64,000 nucleotides of DNA from DATNPX01 sp036702975 (GCA_036702975.1 DATNPX010000020.1:124001-188000), one strand, 5' to 3'. Counted from the first letter of the stretch, positions 1 through 9,293 are shown. Translations and numbers: made by a program. Notes: generated from the letters alone by a model not told the origin.

Positions 1-1
1 T

Positions 2-1111
2 CAAGGAAATATGGGGGCGGTTACTTCGGACAATGTCAAATATCAGTTTTATAAGAAGGAACATAAGCTTTTAGTGACCAAAGGCGATAAGGTCATGCAG
101 CTGAATACCGAATCTGGCGAAGCCCTGTTGTTTGCTAAAGATGCCAAAACCGGTGCTTTGACTCAGATCAAAATCACCAAAGAAAATATGGCTCCAGGAT
201 GGGTCTTGAATGCTGATGGCAGTGTCAACATCAATGGTGCTGTTTTGCAGGATAAAGAGACGAAGCAAATCAACATCGGCAATAAAGCGGTCATGAACAC
301 TAAGCAGAGCACGATTGAGGCTAACACAAAAGAAGGAAAGACAACGCTTTCACAAAATGGAAACGAGACCGTTCTTTCGACACCTGGCGGCATCAGCACT
401 GTCTCCCACGACAATGGCTCGGTTGAATTCTACGATAACGGCAAACCTCTAATGCAGTTCGATCCAAAAAATTGGAAGCTGAAAAGTGGCGCCACCCAAG
501 AAGAGTTGCAATTCGACAAAACAACTAACACCGTCACCGATAGAGAGAAGACGGACCAAACTACAACCATGGATGCAGAAGGCAACGTGAAGTCCTATGC
601 TCCGAACCAATCATTGTTGTTTGGTATGAACAACAAGGGCGACATCCATCTGTACGATGGCACCGATATTAACCATGATGGATCTGTCGTTAATGCTGCA
701 CGTCACATCCTCGAGGCATCATATTCTGCATCAGCGGCGGCAGCGTCGAAATCCGAAACAGCTCAAGAAGTTGTGAAAGCTGCGGCGGCTAAGGCCGAGT
801 CTCTTGCTGCAATGGCGAACATCCCCGGTGGACTCGACGCGAGCATCGCTTCGTTAGAGGCTATTTTGGCTCAACTAAATCGCTTGGGCGATGTGCCTGA
901 ACTTGCCGAACAGATAGGTGCGGCGAAGGCGACAGTCGAATCCAAACTCGCACAAGCCCATGCCCGTGAATCATTAGATTCCAAGCTAACCCACTCAGGT
1001 CTGGACAATGGCACAATTGAAAAAGCCTTCGCCGCTCGTGGAACAGGCCTGAGTGACGATCAAATCGTAAACAAGTTTTCGAAGCCGGAAGCTACCGCTT
1101 CGGCTGCCTGA
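2..1111 (+). CDS. C-terminal part of a large low-complexity protein (5' end outside window)
   Basis: The frame is open to the left edge (codons for Gln-Gly-Asn precede the first Met at 11), so this is probably the end of a longer gene. The first ~230 visible residues are rich in Asn, Asp, Gly, Lys and Thr and look like repeated beta-strand segments (for example 'VMQLNTESGEALLFAK' and 'SVNINGAVLQDKET'). This is typical of secreted or surface proteins with beta-repeat folds. Residues ~230-340 switch to Ala-rich helix (coiled-coil-like, 'ASAAAASKSETAQEVVKAAAAK'). I recognise no enzymatic motif. No membrane segment is visible in this part. Function unknown. Confidence 0.75.
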   Translation, partial: QGNMGAVTSDNVKYQFYKKEHKLLVTKGDKVMQLNTESGEALLFAKDAKTGALTQIKITKENMAPGWVLNADGSVNINGAVLQDKETKQINIGNKAVMNTKQSTIEANTKEGKTTLSQNGNETVLSTPGGISTVSHDNGSVEFYDNGKPLMQFDPKNWKLKSGATQEELQFDKTTNTVTDREKTDQTTTMDAEGNVKSYAPNQSLLFGMNNKGDIHLYDGTDINHDGSVVNAARHILEASYSASAAAASKSETAQEVVKAAAAKAESLAAMANIPGGLDASIASLEAILAQLNRLGDVPELAEQIGAAKATVESKLAQAHARESLDSKLTHSGLDNGTIEKAFAARGTGLSDDQIVNKFSKPEATASAA

Positions 1112-1142
1112 ACATATTTAATGACACTTCAATGAATCGAAA

Positions 1143-1445
1143 CTACTTGGTAGTTGTCGTTGTGGTTGTCGTAGTAGTTGTTGTAGATGCAGGAGCCCCA
1201 GCTTTGCTCGAGTCTGTGTTGACCGATGGCGTGTGGTCGCTGTGATCTGCCAATTCCCATGGCAACATTAGAATTTCGACTGGCTCCATTGCCATGTTCG
1301 CCATCGTCTTGCAAAGACCAACGAAGAAGGTGGCTGGTCCAATCGCGTGTGCCGGGCTCGGTGTTACCGCTATCGAAAAGGTAACAAGGGCAAACGAAGA
1401 CAAGCTGAAGGCGATAGCTCTTTGCATTTTTTCGCGCATATTCAT
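1143..1445 (-). CDS. Small secreted protein with poly-threonine tail
   Basis: The 100-residue product starts with a clear Sec signal peptide: basic MNMREKMQR, a hydrophobic stretch, then a likely cleavage after Ala-His-Ala at ~34. The mature part is about 65 residues with one weakly hydrophobic stretch. It ends in about a dozen consecutive Thr residues before a final Lys. The Thr run is encoded by mixed ACN codons rather than a pure repeat, so it is probably selected sequence. An inverted repeat at 1460-1475 lies in its leader, just upstream of the start. The second ATG (1439) is an alternative start. Not a recognised family; probably periplasmic or surface-exposed. Confidence 0.6.
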   Translation of the reverse strand: MNMREKMQRAIAFSLSSFALVTFSIAVTPSPAHAIGPATFFVGLCKTMANMAMEPVEILMLPWELADHSDHTPSVNTDSSKAGAPASTTTTTTTTTTTTK

Positions 1446-1642
1446 TACCTTTTTTGGACCTGGCCCTGAGGCCAGTGCAATTACTATTTACGTATCGTCC
1501 CTAGATTACCATTGCATTGTGCTAATTAGAGCGCTAGTTGCTGCTGAATTTCAGTCGCGGTTCTCGTGACAACCATCGCGGAGTGCCGTTTTCTGGAGAT
1601 TTTTACGTATTTCGAGCATAAAATTTGCTCTTCTGTTAACCT

Positions 1643-1663
1643 TGGCAGGTCAGTGTCCTGCCA
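1643..1663. promoter_or_regulatory. 7-bp inverted repeat just upstream of the TauE/SafE start
   Basis: TGGCAGG (1643-1649) and CCTGCCA (1657-1663) are perfect inverted repeats separated by 7 bases. They end 3 bases before the ATG at 1667. The hairpin would occupy the position expected for a ribosome-binding site, and no separate Shine-Dalgarno sequence is seen. It could be an operator or a translation-controlling hairpin; this is inference. Confidence 0.35.
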
Positions 1664-1666
1664 GTC

Positions 1667-2560
1667 ATGCTCATGAAAACTGTTCTCTTTCTAGCGTTAG
1701 GATGCTGTGCGACATGGTTCGTCTTTCTTTGGTTCCGGGCCATCTATTTTCAGCTGAAGAATAGACCGGGAGAAGGAATCAAGAAGTTTGCGGGCGCTGT
1801 TCCTCGTCCACTCGACTTCCTGATCGGCTTTCTGGCCAACTTTTTTGATACGCTCGGTATCGGGTCGTTTGCTACTACAAGCGCAGCACTGAAGTTACGC
1901 AATGCTATTGCCGACGAAATTCTTCCGGGAACCTTGAATGTCGGGCATTGCCTGCCGACTGTAGCGCAAGCCTTTATTTTCATTGCGATCGTTCAGGTTG
2001 ATGTAACGACCTTGGTCTCAATGATTGTTGCCTCTGTCCTTGGTGCATGGCTGGGCGCTGGACTTGTTTCGAAATTGCCGCGGCGTGCGATTCAGATCTC
2101 ACTCGGTGTCGCGCTTTTTTGTGCAGCCATGCTTATGTTGGGTTCGCAACTGAAACTTCTGCCCTCAGGTGGAGCGGAATATGGATTGACTTCAACCAGT
2201 CTGATTATCGGCGTTGTCGGCAACTTTGTTTTGGGCGCTTTGATGACACTTGGAATTGGGCTCTATGCGCCGTGTATGATTCTGGTCAGCTTGCTTGGTA
2301 TGGACCCTCGTGCGGCCTTTCCAATCATGATGGGGTCTTGTGCGTTTCTGATGCCGGTTGGCGGTATACGTTTTGTGCGGAGCGGACGTTACAGCGTTCC
2401 TGTTGCGCTGGGTCTAGCGTTTGGTGGAATTCCCGGCGTCTTGATCGCTGCTTTTCTGGTCAAATCGTTGCCACTAGAGGCGGTGCGTATCCTGGTCGTT
2501 CTGGTTGTAGTTTATACGTCCGGAGTCTTGCTCCGCTCGGCACGTATGGCTGAGAGTTAG
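1667..2560 (+). CDS. TauE/SafE-family membrane permease
   Basis: The 297-residue protein has about eight hydrophobic segments. After the first it shows 'LDFLIGFLANFFDTLGIGSF', the characteristic first half-repeat of the TauE/SafE (TSUP) family, which exports or imports sulfite, sulfoacetate and other small organosulfur or carboxylate anions. The second half-repeat begins near residue 180 ('GVVGNFVLGALMTLGIGLYAP'). Length fits the family (250-300). The substrate cannot be read from sequence. The gene stands alone: its 3' end faces the converging threonine aldolase gene 23 bases away, and no sulfur genes are nearby. ATG at 1673 is an alternative start. Confidence 0.85.
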   Translation: MLMKTVLFLALGCCATWFVFLWFRAIYFQLKNRPGEGIKKFAGAVPRPLDFLIGFLANFFDTLGIGSFATTSAALKLRNAIADEILPGTLNVGHCLPTVAQAFIFIAIVQVDVTTLVSMIVASVLGAWLGAGLVSKLPRRAIQISLGVALFCAAMLMLGSQLKLLPSGGAEYGLTSTSLIIGVVGNFVLGALMTLGIGLYAPCMILVSLLGMDPRAAFPIMMGSCAFLMPVGGIRFVRSGRYSVPVALGLAFGGIPGVLIAAFLVKSLPLEAVRILVVLVVVYTSGVLLRSARMAES

Positions 2561-2583
2561 TCAGTCTTATCCACTTTGTGCAC

Positions 2584-3630
2584 TTAGCGGGCTGCGGCTG
2601 TCTTATGTCCTAGCACAGCTCTAAAAGAGTCGAGCGTGTAGTTGATGTCTTCTTTGGTGATGCCGTAATGCGTCACTGCTCTAACGCTACTAGGACCGAA
2701 CGGCAACATCAGGACGCCACTCTCTTTCAACTTCTCAGTCAAATCACGTGCACTCAGTCCAGCTTTTTTAACATGGAAGAACAAGATATTTGTTTCGATT
2801 TCCGCGGCATTTATCTCCAACTCTGAGAAGTTGGCCAGTCCTTCGGCTAACTGTTTTGCAGTGGCGTGATCTTCGGCCAGTCTTTCTACCATGTCGTCCA
2901 ACGCGACGATGCACGCTGCTGCTAAAACGCCAACTTGGCGCATCGCGCCACCCACTAATTTGCGATTTCTTCTTGCCAGTTTGATGAATTCACGATCGCT
3001 GCAGATAATTGAACCGACAGGGCAGCTCAAGCCTTTAGAGAAACAAAACTGCACCGAGTCGAAATGCTTCGTGAGCGTTTTTACCGGCGTGTTTAAAGCG
3101 ACAGCCGCATTGAATATTCTAGCGCCGTCGAGATGCATTTTTAAGTTGTGTTTCGCTGCAATGTTCGCCACTGAGTCCAGATATTCTGGTCTCAGCACGC
3201 GCCCGTTGAAAGTATTTTCCAAACAGATCAATCTGGTGCGAGCGCGATGAACATCGTCATCGTTTACTGCGGCATCGATTTCGCCGAGATCTAATTGTCC
3301 GTTTGCTGCATTGTGAAGGGGGCGTGCGTGCACTCCACCGAGCGCGGCCGTGTTTCCTTGCTCGCTCATGAAGATGTGCGAACGGTCGCCCAAAATGATC
3401 TCGTCGCCGCGCTGGCAATGAGTTAGAACTGAGACAAGGTTGCCCATCGATCCGCTTGGAACAAATAGCCCAGCTTCCTTGCCAACACGCTCTGCGGCAG
3501 TCTCCTCGAGTCGGTTGACCGTGGGATCGTCACCGAAAACGTCGTCACCAACTTCGGCAGCGTACATAGCATCGCGCATTGCCTTGGTTGGATGGGTTAC
3601 CGTATCGCTGCGCAGATCGACTCGTTTCAT
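2584..3630 (-). CDS. ltaE: Low-specificity L-threonine aldolase
   Basis: PLP-dependent fold-type I enzyme that cleaves L-threonine or allo-threonine to glycine and acetaldehyde in the cytoplasm. The N-terminus 'VDLRSDTVTHPTKAMRDAM' and 'GDDVFGDDPTVNRLEE' are family signatures, and 'SVQFCFSKGL' contains the Lys expected to form the Schiff base. Length is about 348 residues, as in the family. The frame extends to a TTG at 3678, but the ATG at 3628-3630 is preceded by a GAGGT Shine-Dalgarno sequence 5 bases away and gives the usual N-terminus, so I chose it. It lies downstream of ndk on the same strand, with a probable terminator between them. Confidence 0.9.
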   Translation of the reverse strand: MKRVDLRSDTVTHPTKAMRDAMYAAEVGDDVFGDDPTVNRLEETAAERVGKEAGLFVPSGSMGNLVSVLTHCQRGDEIILGDRSHIFMSEQGNTAALGGVHARPLHNAANGQLDLGEIDAAVNDDDVHRARTRLICLENTFNGRVLRPEYLDSVANIAAKHNLKMHLDGARIFNAAVALNTPVKTLTKHFDSVQFCFSKGLSCPVGSIICSDREFIKLARRNRKLVGGAMRQVGVLAAACIVALDDMVERLAEDHATAKQLAEGLANFSELEINAAEIETNILFFHVKKAGLSARDLTEKLKESGVLMLPFGPSSVRAVTHYGITKEDINYTLDSFRAVLGHKTAAAR

Positions 3631-3675
3631 GACTGACCTCGGTGTCGGTGTTGTTGCGTCTGGTAGTTTAGAAGA

Positions 3676-3704
3676 CAAGGCACCTCGTTAAATGAAGTGC
3701 CTTG
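3676..3704 (-). terminator. Probable terminator of ndk
   Basis: CAAGGCAC (3676-3683) and GTGCCTTG (3697-3704) form an 8-bp stem, extendable by two pairs after one mismatch. The element sits 33 bases after the ndk stop codon. The downstream T-run on the minus strand is weak (TCTTCT), so termination efficiency is uncertain. Confidence 0.5.
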
Positions 3705-3736
3705 ATTCGATTTTGCTGTACTCGTAAATGGAGAGG

Positions 3737-4195
3737 TTATTCGACGATCCATTTTTGGACTGTGCGCTCCCAACCTTGAATCTGCTCTTCTTCTTTGAAG
3801 AAGATGCCGATTTCGCGTTTGGCGCTTGTTGGGCTGTCGGAACCGTGGACAACGTTGCGGCCGAGGTCTACAGCGAGATCACCACGGATGGTGCCAGGTG
3901 CTGCTTCGGCTGGATTGGTTGACCCGATAACTTGTCTTGCCAGGCTGATGGCATTCTTTCCTTCTAGCACCATTGCCACTATCGGGCCGGAGGTGAAGAA
4001 GCTGACCAGTCCGTTGTAGAAACCTTTGCCCTTGTGCTCTCCGTAGTGTTCTTCTGCCATCGCTGTCGGCACTTTCATCAGTTTGAGACCGACGAGCTTC
4101 AAGCCGCGTCTTTCAAATCTGTGAATGATCTCTCCCACTAAGCCGCGTTCTACACCATCCGGCTTGATTGCTACAAATGTTCTTTCGTCAGCCAC
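3737..4195 (-). CDS. ndk: Nucleoside diphosphate kinase
   Basis: Transfers the gamma phosphate of ATP to NDPs through a phosphohistidine, balancing the NTP and dNTP pools in the cytoplasm. The 152-residue length is near the family norm (140-150). Signatures seen are 'TFVAIKPDGVERGLVGEII' at the N-terminus and 'RNVVHGSDSPTSAKREI', which contains the active-site His. The start is GTG (4193-4195), preceded by AGGAG with an 8-base gap. A perfect TATAAT lies 55 bases upstream. It is probably monocistronic, with a hairpin after the stop. Confidence 0.97.
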   Translation of the reverse strand: MADERTFVAIKPDGVERGLVGEIIHRFERRGLKLVGLKLMKVPTAMAEEHYGEHKGKGFYNGLVSFFTSGPIVAMVLEGKNAISLARQVIGSTNPAEAAPGTIRGDLAVDLGRNVVHGSDSPTSAKREIGIFFKEEEQIQGWERTVQKWIVE

Positions 4196-4249
4196 TTAAT
4201 GATCTCCTTGATAAGTATGCACGAGTATTCGGAGAACTCGCGGGCACTA

Positions 4250-4255
4250 ATTATA
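4250..4255 (-). promoter_or_regulatory. Candidate -10 element for ndk
   Basis: TATAAT on the minus strand, 55 bases upstream of the ndk start. No good -35 hexamer is seen at 16-18 bases, so the call rests on the -10 match and its position. Confidence 0.35.
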
Positions 4256-4350
4256 AACGTCGAAATAATCGTGAGCGGATTTGACTAGCTTCAAAGAACT
4301 TTTCTTGAAACTTAAGCATCTTCGTAACGGGCATTTCAGCGGCGATTTGC

Positions 4351-6984
4351 TCAGGAGAGCTTTATAAGTTTTGCAAAGCGCGGATCAAGCAGTCTCTTGT
4401 TCGCACCTTCGAACTCGATGTTGTAAAGCTCCTTGTCTTTTTCGCCGATGACCTGCGTGACTGTGCCCGTGCCGAATTTTGTGTGTTGAACTACATCCCC
4501 TACTTTCAAATGTTCAAATTCCACCTTAGGCGCGTGAGCTGCATTGGATTGAGTCGCCTCTTTTTCAATGAAGCGTTCCATGCGCGAGGCACCGGCAGCG
4601 GTGCCCGGATTCATGCGCATTGCACGGGGCTTGGCCGGCGGATTGGAATTGCGAGCAGGCGATCTGCTGCTGAAGTCGTCACCATATTTGGAGCCGCCCC
4701 CGTCGTAACCACGATTACCGTAACGCGAATCGTTGTTGTTATAGGAGTTTCCATAACCTGAGCCTCTTTGTCCCTGATTTCCGTAACCTGAATTTCCATA
4801 ACCTGAGCCGCCATATTTCGATTCGTAGCCCTTGTAGCCGCGATTGTTGTTGTTGCCTTGTTTGTTGCCAAAGCGGCTGTTGTTACTGAATTCGTCGTAT
4901 TCTTCCACCGGTGCTGCTTCGGGCTCCGGTTGCGGATAATAGCCAGTCACTAGACCGGGCGTGATCTCGGCGAGGAAACGACTCGGTTTGGAATACGCAG
5001 TTGAGAATCCTCCTGGAGCTCCCCTGCCAATCATCATTCGTTTGCGCGCAAGTGTTAGATAGAGCATGTCTTCTGCACGGGTGACACCAACGTACATCAA
5101 TCTTCGCTCTTCTTCGATGGCTGGCTCTGATTCGAGTGAGCGCATGTGCGGAAAGAGACCCTCTTCTAATCCCATAAGGAATACGACTGAGAACTCTAAT
5201 CCTTTAGCAGCATGCAATGTCATCAGTGTGACTGAGTCTTCCGACTCCTTTACTGCATCGAGATCGCTAACGAGAGAGATGCGTGTGAGGAAAGAGTCGA
5301 GATCTGGCTCGTCAGCAGTCTCTTCAAATTCCTTCGCTACTACAATCAATTCGCGAACGTTTTCGATGCGTCCGAGCGCCAACTCATCTTTGTTCGAATT
5401 TGCGTCTTCTTCCAGGCGCTCGATGTAGGCGATCTCTTTCAAGACGGTTTCGAGCAGCTCCGAAACCTTCATCATTTGTGAGAACATCTGCCAGCGCTGC
5501 ACAGCTTCTGCAAAGTCTTTTATCGCTCTTGCAGTTTTCGGGCTCAGGTCTGGCACCTGTTCTGACGAAAGTGCTGCCTCGATATAAGTAATATTGTGGC
5601 GGTCTGCAAACTCGCCAAGCTTTTCGAGGCTTGTTTTGCCGATACCGCGTTTCGGCACGTTGATTACGCGGTTGAATGCCTGACCATCTCTAGGATTATA
5701 AATAAGCTTGAGATAAGCGATGACGTCTTTGATTTCTTGACGCTCATAGAATCTAGTGCCGCCAACCATTATGTAGGGCACATGATTGCGCACGAGAATT
5801 TCTTCTATCGCACGGCTCTGTGCATTAGTGCGATAGAGAATGAGGCAGTCTTTGAGATTTTTGCCGCGAGCCTTCAATCGCTTCAATTCTTCAACCACAT
5901 AATATGATTCGTCGATTTCATCCGCCGCTTCGTAAAATTGAGCTTTTCCGCCCTTGCCGCGATTGCAGCGCAAAACCTTTTCGATGCGCTCTGTATTGTT
6001 CTGAATGATGCTGTTAGCGACATCGAGAATATTGCTGGTCGAGCGATAGTTTTCTTCCAGTTTGATTAGTTTTGCGGCTTTGAAGTCATTTTGAAATCCA
6101 AGGCATATGCGGAAGTCTGCCTTACGCCAAGAATAGATCGATTGGTCGACGTCACCAACCACCATGAGAGTGCGACCTTCCCAAAACTCTTCGCTGCCTT
6201 CCTCGATGCGTCCCTGTCTTCCCGCAGTTGGACTGCACAGATTGTTGACCAGGTCGTATTGGGTGCGATTGGTGTCTTGAAATTCATCGACGAGTACGTT
6301 GCGGAAACGATATCGCTGCCGGTCCAACACATCTGGATTGTGCGTCATCAAGTCATTGAATATGAGAATTAGATCGTCGAAATCGAGAGCATTGTTGCGT
6401 GCCATATCTGATTGATATGCGGCAAACACCTCGGCGATGCGATTCTCGCGATAGGTCTTCGCTTGCTTATTGTAGGCTGCGCTTGTGAAGCCATCGTTTT
6501 TGAGGGCCGAGATTTCGTGCCGAACATTGCGGGGCACAAAGACTTTGTCGTCTAGGTTGAGTTTCTGAATCTGCGCCTTCAATATGCTCAAGCTATCTGT
6601 TTCGTCATAGATGACGAAGTTGTTGCTCCATCGCCAGCCTTCCGGACTGACGTACTGGTCGATCTCGCGTCGCAGAATGCGGGCGCATATACTGTGAAAC
6701 GTGCCGATGGTCAACCTGCGCGCGATGTCGTATCCGAGCAGACCTTCGATACGCTTTTTCATTTCGCCGGCGGCCTTATTAGTGAAGGTAACGGCGAGGA
6801 TGGATTCCGGGTCCTGGTTTAGCTGCGAGATTAGAAAGGCTATTCGCCTCGTCAAGACGGTCGTTTTGCCGCTGCCGGCGCCGGCTAGAATCAGAGCCGG
6901 TCCCCATTTCAGGGTCACCGCCTCTTTCTGCTCAGCATTGAGTCTTGCTAATAGGTCGTTTTCCATCGCAGCTCCAGCTGTCAT
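4351..6984 (-). CDS. pcrA: UvrD/PcrA-type DNA helicase with Gly/Asn-rich insert
   Basis: Superfamily 1A 3'-5' helicase acting in repair and in removing proteins from DNA. Visible motifs in order: I (LAGAGSGKTT, ~33-42), II (VDEFQDTNRTQ), III (VGDVDQSIYSWRKAD), V (VTLMTLHAAKGLEF) and VI (EEERRLMYVGVTRAED). The last ~50 residues form the PcrA C-terminal Tudor-like domain ('GDVVQHTKFGTGTVTQV'), which contacts RNA polymerase in relatives. The odd part is residues ~694-795, a linker dominated by Gly, Asn, Tyr, Ser and Arg with repeats such as 'SGYGNSGYGNQGQRGSGYGN'. It is far longer than in most PcrA proteins. Total length is 877, versus ~720-750 usual. The start is ATG 6984 with GAGGA 9-10 bases upstream; the ATG at 6966 (GGAG upstream) is also possible. 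Confidence 0.95.
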   Translation of the reverse strand: MTAGAAMENDLLARLNAEQKEAVTLKWGPALILAGAGSGKTTVLTRRIAFLISQLNQDPESILAVTFTNKAAGEMKKRIEGLLGYDIARRLTIGTFHSICARILRREIDQYVSPEGWRWSNNFVIYDETDSLSILKAQIQKLNLDDKVFVPRNVRHEISALKNDGFTSAAYNKQAKTYRENRIAEVFAAYQSDMARNNALDFDDLILIFNDLMTHNPDVLDRQRYRFRNVLVDEFQDTNRTQYDLVNNLCSPTAGRQGRIEEGSEEFWEGRTLMVVGDVDQSIYSWRKADFRICLGFQNDFKAAKLIKLEENYRSTSNILDVANSIIQNNTERIEKVLRCNRGKGGKAQFYEAADEIDESYYVVEELKRLKARGKNLKDCLILYRTNAQSRAIEEILVRNHVPYIMVGGTRFYERQEIKDVIAYLKLIYNPRDGQAFNRVINVPKRGIGKTSLEKLGEFADRHNITYIEAALSSEQVPDLSPKTARAIKDFAEAVQRWQMFSQMMKVSELLETVLKEIAYIERLEEDANSNKDELALGRIENVRELIVVAKEFEETADEPDLDSFLTRISLVSDLDAVKESEDSVTLMTLHAAKGLEFSVVFLMGLEEGLFPHMRSLESEPAIEEERRLMYVGVTRAEDMLYLTLARKRMMIGRGAPGGFSTAYSKPSRFLAEITPGLVTGYYPQPEPEAAPVEEYDEFSNNSRFGNKQGNNNNRGYKGYESKYGGSGYGNSGYGNQGQRGSGYGNSYNNNDSRYGNRGYDGGGSKYGDDFSSRSPARNSNPPAKPRAMRMNPGTAAGASRMERFIEKEATQSNAAHAPKVEFEHLKVGDVVQHTKFGTGTVTQVIGEKDKELYNIEFEGANKRLLDPRFAKLIKLS

Positions 6985-7303
6985 TCTATGATTTCCTCGG
7001 ATTTTTAGCTTGAAACCATGGCAGGCTCGGTGATTTTTCTCATGACAAGCGAACTTCGCGAATCATGCTATGATTCGAGCCGGTCGAGCGTCCCCAACGC
7101 TTTACTTGCTTTAGTATCCGCGCGACGCGGAGAGCGGCATCCAAGGTTTAATCGCCACGACTTGCGCCGTAGACTGAAACCGTTGTTGATTAAAACTTGT
7201 AAATAGCCGCGCTGACAAAGCGCCAGCGAATACTCAGTGCAGGTAATCTAGGGAGACTACTCGTTCGAAATTCTATCACGCTCAGGAACACGGTACAAAC
7301 TAA
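6985..7303. other. Intergenic region between divergent genes
   Basis: This 319-base divergent region should carry the promoters of the helicase gene (minus) and the DprA-like gene (plus). A 62-codon plus-strand frame at 7018-7206 has no ribosome-binding site and an unconvincing composition. A short GC hairpin (CCGCG-CGA-CGCGG, near 7118-7130) is visible. I see no convincing sigma-70 promoter or RNA gene. Confidence 0.5.
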
Positions 7304-7822
7304 ATGGCTCCCCTTGAACCAACGTCAGCGACACTACCTTCAGTTGATGAACTAGCCCAAGAGCTACTTCTCATTCAGCAGTCAGGACCCAGGCGGGTAG
7401 CCATTATCGGCACGCGAAACCTGCCACTCACCCACCAACAATTGGTGGAAATGCTCAGCTACGCGCTTGTACTTTCCGGCAATTCAGTCGTCACCAGTGG
7501 CGGTGCAAACGGCTGCAATATGGCGGTAATACGGGGTGCGCAGCGCGCCAATCCGGATCGATTAGAAATTATTCTCCCGCAAACGATCGGACAGCAGCCC
7601 AGCGAAGTGCAGGATCTGTTGATAGGCATAAAGCATATAACTGAGTATCCTGAACGCCGGACCATGACTCTCGCGGATGCATCAAAGATATGCAATCACG
7701 AAATAATCGACCGCTCCCAACAAATAATTTGCTTCCTCTATCACACTAGTCATACACTATTAGAGTCGGTGAACTACGCTAAAGATCACCGCAAGATAGT
7801 GACTAGCTTCTACCTCGACTAG
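7304..7822 (+). CDS. SLOG/DprA-like Rossmann-fold protein
   Basis: 172 residues. The core 'RRVAIIGTRNLPLTHQQL' followed by 'SVVTSGGANGCNMAVIRGA' matches the SMF/DprA or SLOG nucleotide-binding core. In DprA the equivalent motif reads GSGGARGID and helps load RecA on incoming DNA. Here the protein is only the core, without the N-terminal SAM-like and C-terminal winged-helix domains of true DprA (~360 residues). A role in transformation is therefore doubtful. Related SLOG proteins (LOG and YpsA-like) bind or cleave nucleotides. It ends 71 bases before mraY and may share its transcript. Confidence 0.65.
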   Translation: MAPLEPTSATLPSVDELAQELLLIQQSGPRRVAIIGTRNLPLTHQQLVEMLSYALVLSGNSVVTSGGANGCNMAVIRGAQRANPDRLEIILPQTIGQQPSEVQDLLIGIKHITEYPERRTMTLADASKICNHEIIDRSQQIICFLYHTSHTLLESVNYAKDHRKIVTSFYLD

Positions 7823-7893
7823 ATAGAAAACTAGAGAAGAATAGAAGCTTCATTCCTAGACTGACGATAGACTAGGCTAGAAGTTAACGGGCT

Positions 7894-9084
7894 TTGCAAG
7901 TAGGTTCCAGCGGTACGCCGATAGACTCTCTCGACTATCTTATTCCATCTGTAGTCTCGGTATCCTGCCTGGTTTGCGTTGCTTTTTTGCCGCCCTACCT
8001 GAAGTTCTTGAAGAAGATGCAGGTCGGTCAGGTTTTGCGTGAAGAAGGTCCGAAGAGCCACGCGCATAAGGCGCGTACTCCCACCGCTGGTGGTGTCTCG
8101 TTCATTGTCGCAACCCTCGTCGGCTCGTTCCTTTTTGCAGCCGTTATAGCGGGATATAATTTCAATATCTCAGTTGCGGTCTTCGTTGCGATTATGGTCG
8201 GTGTCTGCTGTGCCTCGCTGGGGTTGGCTGACGATTTAGCCAAGGTCAAGCAGAACTCCAACAAAGGGCTTTCGGAATCGATAAGGCTAAAGATCGAGAC
8301 AGCACTCGGTCTCGTTTATGGTGTTTATCTCGTTTGGCAAGCAGGCGGTGTTTACAAGATCTGGCTGCCTCTAATGGGGCCAGTTACCAATCATTTGTCC
8401 CTGCAACCATGGGCGGTGCCTGCATGGTTTGCGATTCCTTTAATTACCTTTATCGTAGTGGCGACTGCAAACTCGGCAAACATGCATGACGGCATGGATG
8501 GACTTGCCGCAGGAACATCGTTTTTGATCTTCTGCACGTTTGGTTTTATGTCGCTTTCGTTGGCTGCACTCGATCCTGTGCAACTTGGTTATGGGGCATT
8601 AGCATTGACGGCCGCTGCCTCTATGCTCGGGTTCTTTTGTTTCAATCGTCACCCAGCTAAGGTCTTCATGGGGGATACGGGCAGCCTTTTCATTGGCGGT
8701 TTGATGGCAGCGCTTACTGCCTCCGCGGGTTTGCTTATATTTTTCATTCCTCTGGTTGTCATCTATATTTTGGAAAGTGCTTCCGTTCTGATTCAGCGAT
8801 TTGTGTACAAGTTGACGAAGCCTGATACGCCGGAGAAGCCGCTCTCTTCGTCACTTCGCAAAATGCAGAAAATGGTCGAGCCGCTCAAGCGAGTGCTGCC
8901 GCCAGTCGGTCGAAAACTTCCCGGTGAGGGTCGTCGCGTATTTTTGATGGCACCATTGCACCATCACTATGAAGCATTGTTGGCACCGAAAGGTATCAAG
9001 GAAGCTCAAGTCGTGGCCTTGTTCTGGATCGCCCAGGCTTTGATCTGCGCTGGAGTCGTTGCCGGGTTTCTATCGGTTCGCTAA
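7894..9084 (+). CDS. mraY: Phospho-N-acetylmuramoyl-pentapeptide-transferase
   Basis: Integral membrane enzyme that transfers phospho-MurNAc-pentapeptide from UDP to undecaprenyl phosphate, giving lipid I, the first membrane step of peptidoglycan synthesis. About ten hydrophobic segments. Signatures: 'ARTPTAGGVSF' near residue 60, the paired Asp in 'LGLADDLAK', 'NSANMHDGMDGLAAG' with catalytic Asp, 'NRHPAKVFMGDTGSL', and 'MAPLHHHYE' near the C-terminus. Length 396 is somewhat above the usual ~360. The start is TTG at 7894, with no strong Shine-Dalgarno sequence; the N-terminal ~15 residues are uncertain. It is not within a classical mur-fts cluster here. Confidence 0.95.
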   Translation: MQVGSSGTPIDSLDYLIPSVVSVSCLVCVAFLPPYLKFLKKMQVGQVLREEGPKSHAHKARTPTAGGVSFIVATLVGSFLFAAVIAGYNFNISVAVFVAIMVGVCCASLGLADDLAKVKQNSNKGLSESIRLKIETALGLVYGVYLVWQAGGVYKIWLPLMGPVTNHLSLQPWAVPAWFAIPLITFIVVATANSANMHDGMDGLAAGTSFLIFCTFGFMSLSLAALDPVQLGYGALALTAAASMLGFFCFNRHPAKVFMGDTGSLFIGGLMAALTASAGLLIFFIPLVVIYILESASVLIQRFVYKLTKPDTPEKPLSSSLRKMQKMVEPLKRVLPPVGRKLPGEGRRVFLMAPLHHHYEALLAPKGIKEAQVVALFWIAQALICAGVVAGFLSVR

Positions 9085-9293
9085 ATTCGACGGCTCAATT
9101 TTCGATGTTTGCCAAGATTTCCAGCGGTGTCTGGCGGTTCTTGACTTGTTGCTCCTCGCAAGGGTCAGTGAACCCACGAAAAGGCTCATAAATTGGCAGC
9201 AGGGCCGATGCCCAGAAGCGGATACAATATATCCGTAGGTAATTGGGTGCGGGAGCCGCATTTGTTCTCTCAGTTTAGAAAATATCGCTAGCA

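Noticed and set aside
2047..2553. 168-codon frame inside the TauE/SafE gene
   Set aside because: Shadow frame; the real gene is the membrane permease with clear motifs.
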